A DNA stretch of 64,000 nucleotides from Gambelia wislizenii (taxonomy: Eukaryota > Chordata > Lepidosauria > Squamata > Crotaphytidae). Positions 43,870-54,375 of the stretch are shown piece after piece. Made by a program: the position numbers and the translations under genes. The stretch is taken from contig JAUMIR010000004.1 of NCBI GenBank assembly GCA_030847615.1, positions 229,442,501 to 229,506,500 of the forward strand, given 5' to 3'. The notes beneath the pieces are model-generated. The model was not told where the DNA came from. It made no database searches and worked only from the letters and a program-made list of their open reading frames with translations. Each line of letters begins with the position of its first letter. The stretch's first letter is position 1.

Positions 43870-44500
43870 AAACTATGCATGCCAGCTGTGAAAGCATTTG
43901 ACTTCACATTAAGTTTAGTTTTGTTATTATTCTATTGAAATTGAAGTTGAAATTTCAGCCTTAACTCCAGATTTAAGTTATTAATTAAACAAATAATAGA
44001 CAAAGCCAGCGAACTAACCAATTTTACATTGCCCACCTTCTTCTTTACCCCAAAGTCTAGTCTTCTTGGAGTTTTACGAAAGTATCTCTTACTTCTTGTT
44101 AGTCACTCCTTGTTGGGAATTACATATTTATATCGCAAGATCCAAACCACTTATTTTAGTTTATGATTAGAATATAACACTTTCGTTAACTCCAAGGTTG
44201 AACGTTTTTGAACTAGCAAGTACTCAGAGCAACTTGGGAAGGGACGATCTTCTTTGTGTGCAGTTTTGTCATCTTGTGTTCCTCATGAGATACCTTATTG
44301 GCCTCAGGGAACTGAATTTTAAAGCCAAATGGAAAGCTGTCCTTTTTTTTTCTAAGGAGATATGATTCTGATTCTAGTTTGTTGCAAACCAATATTAATT
44401 GAGATAGCAAAGACTTGTACATGCATATTCAGAAAATACATACAGCCTTGATTCTTAACCTGTGGTCCGCGGATCCCCAGTGAGCCACACTGTTCTCATA
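43870..44500. other. CDKAL1 intron
   Basis: No exon or repeat recognised. Confidence 0.55.
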
Positions 44501-44506
44501 GGGAGT

Positions 44507-45045
44507 CACAGAATCATAGAATTGCAGAGTTGGAAGAGACCACGAGGGCCATCCAGTCCAACCCTCTGCCATGCAGGAAATCACGATCAAAGCATCCCCG
44601 ACAGATGGCCATCCAGCCTCTGTTTAAAGACCTCCAAGGAAGGAGACCCCACCACACTCCGAGGGAGTGCGTTCCACTGCCGAACAGCTCTTACTGTCAA
44701 AAAGTTCCTCCTCATGTTGAGGTGGAATCTCTGTTCCTGGAGCTTGCACCCATTGCTCCGTGTTCCAGTCTCTGGAGCAGCAGAAAACAAGCCTGCTCCA
44801 TCCTCAGCGTGACATCCCTTCAAATACTTAAACAGGGCTATCATATCGCCTCTTAACCGTCTTTTTTCCAGGCTAAACATACCGAGCTCCCTAAGTCTCT
44901 CCTCATAAGGCATCATTTCCAGACCTTTCACCATTTTAGTTGCCCTTCTCTGGACACGCTCCAATTTGTCAATATCCTTTTTGAATTGTGGTGCCCAGAA
45001 CTGGACACAGTACTCCAGGTGAGGTCTGACCAAGGCAGAATAGCC
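44507..45045 (-). mobile_element. CR1 LINE 3' end, well preserved
   Basis: A 148-codon open frame (45033 down to 44587) reads [39 protein letters not shown], then [19 protein letters not shown] and [13 protein letters not shown], all from the CR1 reverse-transcriptase C-terminus. The usual CR1 3' tail follows to 44507 (AGAATTGCAGAGTTGGAAGA). The best-kept and probably youngest of the CR1 copies here. The frame has no start of its own and no RT catalytic motif. Confidence 0.95.
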
Positions 45046-45706
45046 TTGACTTCAAGCAAAGGCTTGAAGGCTGCTCAGCCCATGTGACAGGAACCAAGGC
45101 AAAGGCTGGCTGGCTTGGCCTGTGCACTGCTGTTCAGTCTGCTCATGTCACAAACTTGCAGGAAGAAGCAGGAGAAAAGTCTCTCCCCCCCCCCCCCAGT
45201 GCTTCTGAGGGAAGGGTTAATGGATGGTGTAATTGTAGTATTATTATTATTGTTAGGGTTTTAAATCTTGAGTTAAGTCTTGAGGTTCCATGGTAACAAA
45301 AGATATTTAAAGGGGGTCCCTGGTGAAGAAAAGGTTAAGTGCCCCTGATACACAGTTTAAAATGGGAGATATGAGTTGTCACTTTGATATAAAATAATGC
45401 ACTCTGTTTAAAGTCAAGCCCACTAAAACTGTTTTTTGGTAGTCTTTCATGTAAAGCAGATGCATTCTGTGTTACATTGGTTATGATTAATGCATATAAT
45501 AGCCAGGAAACTGCTAGGTGTTAGGGAGGCTGCTGAAATGATGAAAGTTTGGAAGGTTTTATTTCTTTTCAGGTATTTTCCTCACACAATCTATTTATAT
45601 TTTGATCAGTAATGTTGCACAAGATAGTGCTGCTGAACAAAAGATGGGGAAGGGCTAATGCTGCTTCTCTTTGTCGCATGGGTCAGCTGCAGGCCAGCAT
45701 TCTCTG

Positions 45707-46042
45707 GTGAATTTGAAAAAACTCAAGGAAGTGCTAACCTTTTTGCCTAAAATGTCTGAATACCGTCTTGATCCTCTTGTTTTGGTGACTCCCTTAAGTG
45801 TGCTGAAATATGCTTGAGCATCCACCTTTGCTGGCAAAATGGATCACTACCAAAAGGAAAATACAAATCAAAACCTATTTGAATGGACAAAAGCTGTTAC
45901 TGGAATTGTGTGTGAAATAATACAGTCTTTGACAGCAAAGTCTGGTGCTCTTCATTTCCATTCAATTTGTTCTCTGTGTCAGGACCCTGGGGGGTTAGGG
46001 CCTCTAATCAGTGACTTGGAAAAGATATACATGGATATGTAA
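45707..46042 (+). pseudogene. Unrecognised coding-like stretch, one internal stop
   Basis: Frame 2 is open from 45707 to 46042 apart from a TGA at 45815-45817, about 110 codons. It reads VNLKKLKEVLTFLPKMSEYR and, after the stop, DHYQKENTNQNLFEWTKAVT and GIVCEIIQSLTAKSG. It has mixed, protein-like composition, not low complexity. I do not recognise the family. There are no splice sites that I would trust, so a decayed retrocopy is more likely than an exon; chance is possible. Confidence 0.3.
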
Positions 46043-46339
46043 TTTAAGTTAGGCTGGAGTTCAAGGTTCAGGGCTCTGAAAGTAGGTGTAGTCAGTGTAG
46101 ACCGAAGTCAGGGTCTGAGGCAGTAGTTGGAAATCCAATGGCAGCTAGGAAGTCAAAAATCAAATGGATGGTCAGGTACAGAATGATGGCAGACCAGTGT
46201 GGGAGGGAGGCTGAGATAAGGAAAGAGAAAACCCTTGAGACTCTGGATGATGGTTATAGCAGCAGGTTGCCCAGACTGAGGAACCAAGACTCAAGCAACA
46301 ATTATTTAAGCTAGTCCATCTTCTGTTGCATTGCCAGAA

Positions 46340-46431
46340 CATCTGGTCATGTACATTGATGGTACTATATAAATAAATAAATGCATGATGATGACGATGA
46401 CGATGATGATGATGATGATGATGATGATCTG
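46340..46431. repeat. LINE/SINE tail with (GAT)n microsatellite
   Basis: GGTACTATATAAATAAATAA is a typical LINE/SINE tail, followed by GATGATGAC and (GAT)n units to 46431. Confidence 0.75.
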
Positions 46432-46827
46432 GCTGGGTGATGAGCTGCAGTTCCCTGTCCAACCATTATTTGAATTCTGCTAAAGACTAACAGCGTTACT
46501 AACCAGCTCTGCCTGAGAAGTGCTCTGATGACAGAAGGCCCACATGCCTTTGCCCCTGGCTTGAGTGTTGGTGCCTAATGTTCAGGACCAAAGAAGAGAC
46601 TCCTCTTATACTTTCAATTATCTTTGTCTATCAAGGCTGCTGTGAAAATTAACATTCATACTCATTAGCATTCAATTAACATTCATACTCATTCATACTC
46701 ATTTGTCATGAAGGAAGAATATGAAGAAAAATATCCAGATATCCATAAATGAGTGTAAAGAAAAACATCCCCAAATCTGGAAATTAAGACCACAAGCAAC
46801 AAGTGACTGTTTGCAGCATGGCCTTCA

Positions 46828-46858
46828 ACATTATTTATTTATTTATTTATTTATTTAA
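46828..46858. repeat. (TTTA)n microsatellite
   Basis: About seven TTTA units just before the MITE. Confidence 0.9.
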
Positions 46859-46863
46859 AATAT

Positions 46864-47130
46864 ACAGCGAAAGCCCTGTATCCACAGGGGTTTGGTTCCC
46901 AGATGCACTGTGGATACCGGAAACCGTAAATAAAAACAAACCCTATTAAAATAAAGGACTTCTGATAAAAACATACTGTAGAGTTCTGTTAGAGGACCTA
47001 GAAGATGCCTAGAGAGGACATCTCTCTAGACATTTTCCAGCATGATTCTATGGTATGTTTCCCCTATTTTGTGTCCCAGGGATAACTGAAACTGTGGATA
47101 TTGGTTCTGCAAATACAGAGGTCCAACGCT
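46864..47130. mobile_element. MITE of the TTAAAATAAAGGACTTCTG family
   Basis: The clearest copy of the family. It runs from AGCCCTGTATCCACAGGGGT through CCTATTAAAATAAAGGACTT, GTTAGAGGACCTAGAAGATG, a TAGAGAGG.../CTCTCTAGA palindrome and ATTCTATGGTATG, to GTGGATATTGGTTCTGCAAA. Confidence 0.7.
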
Positions 47131-47190
47131 ATTTCCCACCTTTCTACCAGTGTTTGGAGTACGGGTTGCTATAAATTAAATAAATAAATA

Positions 47191-48191
47191 TACAGTTGCC
47201 CCTCGACATTCGCGGCTTTCACACTCGCGGTTTTGATTATTCGTGGTTTAGTCCCAGCCCTTTAGGGAAGGCTGCCGAGAGGCGGGGCAACCTCCTGCCT
47301 GCACCTTCTCCGGCCTTCCAGAGGCGGCTCCAGGGCTTCAAAGCCCCGGAGTCTGCTCAGGAAAGCCGGGGGGTAGGACGGGCAGCCTCCCTCCCTCCCT
47401 CCGCCTTTCCCAGCCTTCTTAAGGGGACTCTTCTAAGACCCGGAGTCCCCTCAGGAAGGCCAGGGAGAGGCCGGGCAGCTTCCCTCCCGCCCACCTGCTG
47501 CCTTCCACGGTCTTCCTAAGTGGGCTCCGGGGCTCCAAAGCCCCAGAGTCCGCTCAGAAAGCCTCCTCCCCACCCACCTGCTGCCTTCCCCGGCCTTCCT
47601 GAGGGGACTCCAAGGCTTCTAAGCCCCGGAGTCCACTCGGGAAGGCTGGGGAGAGGAAGGCAGCGCCCGTCCACTGCCTTCCCCAGCCTTTTTAAGCGGG
47701 CTCCGGGGCTCCAAAGCCCCGGCGCCCGCTTCGGAAGGCCAGAGAGAGGCAGCGCAGCCTCCTCCCCACCCGCCCCCCCACCCGCCCGCTGCTGTCCCCG
47801 GGCTTCCGAAGCAGGCGCTCGCCCGCCCGCCCGCTCCCCACCCACACGCAGCCTCCTCCCCACCCACATGCTGCCTTCCCCGGCCTTTCTCAGCGGGCTC
47901 CGGGGTCCAAAGCCCCGGAGTCCACTGAGAAAGGCCAGGGAGAGGCAGCGCAGCCTCCTCCGCACCCACACGCTGCCTTCCCCCGCCTTCCTCAGCGGGC
48001 TCCGGGGCTTCTAAGGCCTGGAGTCCCCTCAGAAAGGCCGCGGAGAGGCCAGCCAGGCTGGCCAGACACCCTCCCGCTGCCTCCCTCCCTCTGGGGGGGG
48101 GGCGCGGGAGCAGCATCTGTTATTTGCGGTTTTTCCACATTCGCGGGGGTCTCAAGAACCTAACCCCCACGAATGTGGAGGGACAACTGTA
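47191..48191. mobile_element. 1.0-kb Tigger-like MITE with GC-rich palindromic interior
   Basis: The left end TACAGTTGCCCCTCGACATT and right end CACGAATGTGGAGGGACAAC TGTA are inverted repeats that begin at TA. The interior repeats units such as GGGGCTCCAAAGCCCCGG, themselves palindromic, with CCTTCC.../GGAAGG and GAGAGGC. It is CpG-rich, unlike its flanks. Long ORFs in all frames (47516-48116) reflect composition only. No transposase. Confidence 0.75.
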
Positions 48192-48790
48192 AATATACTG
48201 TATATCTATATTGAGGGTGAGTTGTTCTCCTTATCTGCTATACACTTAAGGGTATACAATTGTTTCTTTCCTGAAGACTTGGTGAGGGCTGGCAGCCAGT
48301 AATTTGCAAACTGGCACTGGTCCCTGGATTACCACTTTTAGTAGCACTGATCAAGAAGAGGCCAAGTGCAGGTTTCTCTATGTTCAAGGAACTCTGCAAG
48401 TATGTTACTTTGTTTAAAGGAAAGGGGGGGGCATGAACCTGGTATGGACTGAGCATGCTTCTTCTTGGTCTCTGCCTCACACAATTGGGTTTATCGTGCA
48501 TGCACAGATCAAACATGGAGCATTACAGAGCTGAGTAGCTTTTTGGCAAACATGACTCTTCCTCACTGGACCCATGGTACGCCTTCAAACCCCCCTGGTT
48601 TCAAGGGGCCCCTTACTTTCCATACCCAGACCCACAATATTTCCCATACCCACTGAGACAGTCCAATCGACAGGAGCCGAGGACCCATCGCCATCACAAA
48701 TCACCCCGCCACTGTCCCAGGAGACCTCACTGCCTCGGTAAGGACAACTCCCACGGCAACAGGCCTCGGGATTTTGCAAGGGACCCGACA

Positions 48791-49055
48791 TTGCAGCCTC
48801 TTCAGTTCAAGCATCCTTTTCCACATCGCAACCTAGGAGCGCTTCCATCCAACCCTCCGCACCACTCCCCAGATCTCCATGATTTCTCAACTGAGAGATA
48901 TGGTGACCAGGGTGCCCCCACGCCGGAGTCCCACCCTCCTGAGACCCTGGACGACCTGTGGGACCCATCCCCTGCCAGCATCGGAGAATCTCCACCCCTA
49001 TGCGAGCGTTATTATTTGATAGCAAAATCACTCAACCTGGAGCTTAAATTGCAGA
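48791..49055 (+). pseudogene. Third DIRS gag remnant
   Basis: The ORF runs from MQPLQFKHPFPHRNLGALPS to SPPLCERYYLIAKSLNLELK, in the position of DIRS gag and of Pro-rich character like it. It joins almost directly to RT, so most of gag has been lost by internal deletion. Confidence 0.55.
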
Positions 49056-49056
49056 G

Positions 49057-49640
49057 TTGATCCTCCCTGGACTTGATATTCTAGCAGGTCGAGACACTTC
49101 CTTCTGCCCCTTCCTCCCCACACTTCAGGAGGTAGTCAAACACATTTGGCCAAAGCTGGCTTCAGTTCCTCTGGTGGCTCATTGGTTGGAGAATCTTTAC
49201 AAGATTCATACAGGTGAAGTTCCTATTAAAAAAGGAGACTGGTTCACTTCTTTCGACTTTCGGGTAGTGTATTTTCATATCCGGATCCAACCAAGACATT
49301 GCAAATTTCCCTGCTTCATGGTGGGCTCCAGCCTGTACCAATACAAGGTCTTGCCCTTTGGCCTTTCAACAGCCCCGAGGGTGCTTACCAAGGTCATGGC
49401 AGTCATGGTCTCTCACCTCCGCACAAGGGGTGTATGGATATTTCCATACTTGGACGGCTGGCTCCTGGCAGCACCATCCGAAGCCACCCTCCCTTAGCAT
49501 GTCCATGCCACCCTTCAGCTCCTGGCCCACCTCGGTCTCTGCCTCAACCTGGCAATGTTACATCTCCTTTCCACACAGACTCTCCCCTTCATTGGGGCTG
49601 TGTTAGACTTGATCGCAGCCTGACCCTTTCTCCCCCACTC
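49057..49640 (+). pseudogene. Third DIRS reverse transcriptase, truncated
   Basis: The frame 49057-49497 includes GEVPIKKGDWFTSFDF (RT motif A), VYFHIRIQPRHCKFPCF, YQYKVLPFGLSTAPRVLTKV and IFPYLDGWLLA. The catalytic YLDD reads YLDG. The N-terminal motif (PKKNK) is missing and further motifs continue in other frames to about 49640. Confidence 0.82.
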
Positions 49641-49879
49641 ACGGGTAGAAACGCTGGACAACTTGGTTCGCCTTGTCCTGCTACATACTGGCTCTTTTAA
49701 TCATGCGTATCCTAGGCTACATGGCCACCACCACCATTGTGGTCCCCCACACCACACTCAGGACACGTACACTCCAGTTGTGGTTTTTTCATGAGTTCCA
49801 CCTGGACCACGACTATTCCAAGAGGTGACTGTCACTGCCTCCATCGGTTCATCTCCCTTCTCTGATGGCTACACCCCTC

Positions 49880-50575
49880 CCACCTCTGCAAGGGGATGCC
49901 TTTCAGACTCCCTCGCCCCACCGTGATGGTGACATCTGATGCCTCCCTGCAGGGCTGGGGCACTCATCGTGACAACTTCGCTGCTCATGCTCCTGGGCCC
50001 CTCATCTCTGCCACATGCACATCAGTGCCTTAGAGATGTTAACAGTACTCAATGCTTCCAAGGTTTTCGAGGATCTCATTCACCACTCCTCGATCCAGAT
50101 CATGTGCGACAATGCCACCACTGTTCACTGTATAAACAAACAGGAGGGCACACGTTTGTCCACCCTGACAATGATAGTTTCTCAGCTCTGGAAGTGGTAC
50201 ATTCCCGGGCAGATAATCCTCATTGCAGTCCACATTCCTGGGACTGACAACACCTTGGCAGACTCTCACAGCAGGACATCTTTGCACCCCCTTGACTGGA
50301 GCCTCTTGGACAAGATGTTCTGGCTATTAGTCAGGCATTGGGGTCCACCATCGATAGACATCGTCTCCTCAACCCACAACCGCAAATGCCCATGCTTCTG
50401 CTCCCGTGAGGGGACAAGTCTGGGCTCCCTCAGCAACGCCTTCTTGTGCCACTGGTCCGACCGCCTCAGCTACCTCTTTCCTCCCCTTCCTCTGATGACA
50501 AGGACTCTGGGGAAGATCCAGGACAACAATTCCAACTACATACTCCTGGCTCACTGTTGTCTGAAACAACCATGA
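49880..50575 (+). pseudogene. Third DIRS RNase H region, broken
   Basis: TVMVTSDASLQGWGTH (about 49922-49970) carries the first Asp. IMCDNATTVHCINKQEGTRL (about 50098-50157, in another frame from 50015) carries the next, and HIPGTDNTLADSHSR is the C-terminal Asp box. DIRS pol C-terminal text follows to 50575. Confidence 0.8.
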
Positions 50576-50593
50576 TTTCTAGTCCTCCTTGAG

Positions 50594-51775
50594 ATGTCCC
50601 AGGGTGACTATCTCTGGCTTCCATCATCATCCACTCTTCTAACTCAAGCTGGAGGTGCCCTCAGACACCCCAAGCCAGGGTTCTCTGCCTCACCACTTGG
50701 AGGATCTGGCCCAGTTATACAGAATTCAGGAGATTCTACAGGCCTCACACAAACCTTCCATGCACAGATCATTACGCAGCCAAATGGCGCTGCTTCTGCA
50801 CCTTCAAACAGTATTTTCTGCCACACCATCCTACGAATGCTCATGCAGTGATATCTTTCCTATTTCACCTGAAGGAGCAGGGCTTGGCTCTCTCTTCTCT
50901 AAAAGTATATCTCTCAGTGATTGTGGCACACCAGCCAGAGGGACATGCTTCAACTGCCCTCTTTCGGGACCCCACTATCAAATGTTTCCTAAAGGGCCTC
51001 TCCAGTCTTTATCTGCCAGTGCGAGACCCCGTACCTTCCTTGTCCCTGTTGCTTGTTCTCTCAGCTCATGGATAAGCCCTTTGTACCTCTAGCCATGGGA
51101 GATCTTTGCCTCCTCACCCTCAAGATGGTCTTCCTGGTGGCAATCACCTCAGCCAAAGAGGCCAGCGAACTGACTGCACTCTGTGTGGACTGCCCGTACT
51201 TGATATTTCACCAGGACAAGGTGATATTCTGTTTCAGCCCCTCTTTTCTCTCTAAGGTGGTCTCATCATCCATATGAATCAGGACATAATCCTACCCTTC
51301 TTTTTCTAAAATCCGTCTTCTGCCTTGGACCAGGCTCTATACACGCATGGCATACACAGGGTCCTTGCGTTCTACACTTTGTGTACGGCACCCCTGAGAA
51401 AATCCCCTCGCTTATTTATACGTTACGGGGAGTGGCACCTGGACTCACCAGTGTCTTCACAGAGCATTACCCATTGGGTGGTGAACTTAATTAATCTAAC
51501 ATACCAGCTGGCCAAGAAATGATGCCACTCCTCATTCAGTCTCACTCCACTAGAGCAGTGGCCACCATGTAAGGATGGAACAGAGGCATCTCGCTCTCAG
51601 AAGTTTGCAGAACAGCTATCTGGTCCCAACCATTGACCTTCATCCACCACTACCACCTGGACTGCAGGGCCAGAGCAGATGCCAACTTGGGCAGGGTGGT
51701 GCTCTCCTTGATATTGGGCTGACCTGCTCCCACCTCCAGGCTAAGCTAGTTATTCTCCCAATTGTGTGAGGCACA
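50594..51775 (+). pseudogene. Third DIRS tyrosine recombinase, broken
   Basis: Pieces: LKEQGLALSSLKVYLSVIVA (N-terminal domain), LLTLKMVFLVAITSAKEASE (first box; the usual Arg reads Lys-Glu), WVVNLINLTYQLAK, HSTRAVAT (His-x-x-Arg) and FIHHYHLD (Tyr). At least three frames are needed and there is a stop in the HSTR segment. Inactive. Confidence 0.82.
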
Positions 51776-51870
51776 GAGATCATGAAGAAGAAGGACAGGT
51801 TGCTTACCTTTAAGCAAGTGGTCATCTGTTCCCTACAAAACTCTTCAAGTGGTCATCTGTGCCCTACATA
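51735..51870. repeat. Internal complementary region of the third DIRS
   Basis: CCCAATTGTGTGAGGCACAG, then AGATCATGAAGAAGAAG, is the inverted left tip. GGACAGGTTGCTTACCTTTA, then GCAAGTGGTCATCTGT, is the inverted right tip. The AAGTGGTCATCTGT segment is present twice, about 30 bp apart. Confidence 0.8.
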
Positions 51871-51981
51871 ACTCTGCCCTCCTCTTCTGGCAGGTCTGCT
51901 CACCTTACGATGGACTCTGGAACTGAGAGGAGTAGCTTTCTGGTGCTATTTATATGGTGTCCTGGGAGGTTGGGGCAGCTG

Positions 51982-52102
51982 CCAAAAAGCTACTCAGCTC
52001 TGTAACGCTCCATGTTTGATCTGCGCATGTGCAATAAACCCAATTGTGTGAGGGCACAGATGACCACTCAAAGAACTAGTTATAGGTAAGCAACCTGTCC
52101 TT
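51982..52102 (+). repeat. Right inverted terminal repeat of the third DIRS
   Basis: CCAAAAAGCTACTCAGCTCT, GTAACGCTCCATGTTTGATC and AACCCAATTGTGTGAGG pair with 48458-48551. Confidence 0.85.
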
Positions 52103-52769
52103 ACTGCCCTTCCAAAGGCCCAGAAAACTGAGGGCAGCTGAGGAATTAAAGGACAATTGTGGCGGGGGGCAGACTAGAATGATTGTCTGCCTGTTTATAG
52201 TATTTTAGGGCACTGAGGGATGTATCCATTGGCCCTAATTCTGTTTCTCTGGCCATGTGGACACTACAACCTTTTAAGGGCTCTGGCTACTTTTAAACTA
52301 AAAGAAACTTGTCAGAAGGAAGCTTACTGGAAGAAAAGCATGGATTTCATGTTTGTATTCACATTTTTGCATTTCACCTCCCCCTTCTCTTCTGTCTTCA
52401 CTTTATAGAAGTGGAGATGAGCAATCAGAACAAAGGGAAAACAAAGGCTATGTATGTGCACATGCATTGTGGGAATAAAAAAAAAAACCCCAACCCAGGC
52501 ATAAACCAATATGGCAAAAACAGTAAAAACACCCTCAAGCACCAATGTGGCTGCATAATGGGAGTCCTGTATGGTTTTCCAAACTGATTTCAGTTTGGAT
52601 TAACACAGGTGTGTGTGGTAGTAAAGGAGTCAAACCAGGGTAGGGACATTATGTAGCGGAGTTGGAATACAGCCCTTGTGTGGATTCAGCCCTAGTTCTT
52701 GAGAAGTGTTACAATTAGTGCTATAGAGCATGTTGGCTCTAATGCCAAATAGCTGAAATTCAGAGCCAA
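52103..52769. other. CDKAL1 intron
   Basis: No exon or clear repeat apart from an A-run at 52479-52488. Confidence 0.55.
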
Positions 52770-52996
52770 TACAGTTGTCCCTCCGTATTCACGGATTTGA
52801 CATTCACGGATTTAAGTATTCATGGCTTGAAAATATTCTTAAAAAAATAATAATCTCAAAAGCAAACCTTGATTTTGCCATCTTATATAAGGGACACCAT
52901 TTTCCTATGCCATTCATTGCATGTAATGGGACTTGATTTGGGTATTCACAGGGGGTCCTGGAACCAAGCCCCAGTGAATGTGAAGGGACAACTATA
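52770..52996. mobile_element. Tigger-like MITE, about 227 bp
   Basis: Sister of 6079-6305. Ends are TACAGTTGTCCCTCCGTATT and GTGAAGGGACAACTATA, with the shared middle GCAAACCTTGATTTTGCC and TTATATAAGGGACACCATTT. Confidence 0.85.
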
Positions 52997-53155
52997 CATG
53001 GAAATTGCCCATCTTATGCTTAGCATTCCCATGCTTTTGTGTTATGAGCTGAAATTTCCCAATTTTATTCTCCTCAACCTGTGCTTCCTCAGGGGTCATA
53101 GCTTCTACAACCATTACAAAGAGTGCAGTGCGCATTTTGCTGTCACAAATCTTAA

Positions 53156-53428
53156 TACAGTCGTCCCTTTCTTTTCGCGGGGGTTAAGGGCAGAGCGCCA
53201 CCACAAAATTTAAAAAACCACAAATAACACACACATGCGCACACACACACACCTACCTTCCCCTCCCTGGGGAACAGCCAAGACCAGGTGGGAGGCACCA
53301 CCATGAACCCTTACCTGCCTGCCTGCCCTCCTCTAACACACACACAGACACACCCCTACCTTCCCCTCCCTGAGGAACAGCCGAGGCTGGGTGGGAGGCA
53401 CTGCCACACGCCCTTGCCTGCCAGCCCT

Positions 53429-53466
<38 letters not shown>

Positions 53467-53470
53467 TCCC
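53156..53470. repeat. Tigger-like MITE start with CA-flanked tandem units
   Basis: Begins TACAGTCGTCCCTTTCTTTT, a Tigger-type end. Then two copies, about 110 bp apart, of CACCTACCTTCCCCTCCCTG / GGTGGGAGGCAC, separated by CA runs, the longest (CA)n at 53433-53463. The far end is not seen. Confidence 0.55.
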
Positions 53471-53999
53471 TGTGCAGTAGGAGGCTCCGGGTCCCTTTAA
53501 GAGCCTGCTCCTGGTGGTTACTGCTGTGACGTGCCTGGACCTCGCAGAAACTCCCCAAAATAACCAACTTCCTTTCGCCAAACTTTCTGGCATTTTGGGG
53601 GGCCTGGGCAATGTGGGCAGGAAGGGACGAGGTGGGGTGAACCGGCTAGTGGAGCAGCTCAGGATCCCCAATGACTAGTGCCGCCGTGGTGTTGGCGTCG
53701 AGCAGCGAGGTGCCTCCATCCTTTGCCCCCTTAGCAGCAGCGGCAGGAAGGGTCTGCTAGCTGAGCTAAAGCACTGGGCGGGGGGACGATGGTGCCAGTG
53801 ATTATTAACCTGCATTGGCATCTTGTAAATGGGAAGCAAAGGAGAGGTCCAGCAGCAAGTTGCCTCTCTCATTTGCCCCCTTAGCAGTGGCAGTCTGCTA
53901 GCCAAGCTAAAGCCAAGCAGCACACTGGGGATGGGAACATGTGGAAGTTTAAGTCCTTTCTAAACATGGCGGTGGCAGAGGGGCTCTCCATTGTTGTAG
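53471..53999. other. GC-rich non-coding sequence
   Basis: Contains two similar TTTGCCCCCTTAGCAGC segments (about 53721 and 53874), suggesting a diverged tandem repeat. No protein recognised. Confidence 0.45.
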
Positions 54000-54375
54000 G
54001 TATGGTGGGTGTGGGTGTGAGTAGTATGGACGTGGGAGGGTGCATGTGTGATGGTATGGGGGTGCATTTGGCGGTGTGCAGGGGTGCACATGTGGCAGTG
54101 TAGGGCCATGTGTATGGGGTGTGCTGGGTTGTGCATCTGGCAGTGTGCTGGGTTGTGCATCTGGCGGTGTGGTGGTGTAGGAGGGACATAGGGGGCCGTG
54201 TCTGGTGGCATGGGGGCACATGTGTGGGGGTGTGTGGGGTGCACAGCGGCATATGGTGACAGGGGGCTTGGGATAAATATGTGGTGACATGGGGCACGTG
54301 GCGGCAGCACGGAGAGTTTGTGTTTGGTGCCGTGGGGGCATGGAGCAGTTGTGTGTGTGGGGGGGGGTTGTGCGT
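54000..54375. repeat. GT-rich minisatellite
   Basis: Imperfect repeats of GGGTTGTGCATCTGGCGGTG and GGGGTGCATGTGTGG-type units. Minus-strand His/Pro/Thr-rich ORFs through it are artefacts. Confidence 0.75.

Larger units (their letters stand above)
48456..52102 (+). mobile_element. Third DIRS element, decayed, about 3.65 kb
   Basis: ITRs lie at 48458-48551 (CTCACACAATTGGGTTTATC, GATCAAACATGGAGC, GAGCTGAGTAGCTTTTTGGC) and 51982-52102 in inverted orientation. The ICR is at 51735-51870. Between them are gag, RT, RNase H and recombinase remains, all with stops and frameshifts. The termini are related to those of the outer DIRS at 34834-42225 (AGGTAAGCAACCTGTCCTT versus AGGTAAGCAACCTGTTCTT), so they are of one lineage, different from the inserted DIRS. 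Confidence 0.88.

Noticed and set aside
47196..48116. Long ORFs (107-165 aa) on both strands
   Set aside because: They coincide with the GC-rich palindromic array of a MITE, are open in several frames at once, and are Pro/Gly/Ala/Arg-rich.
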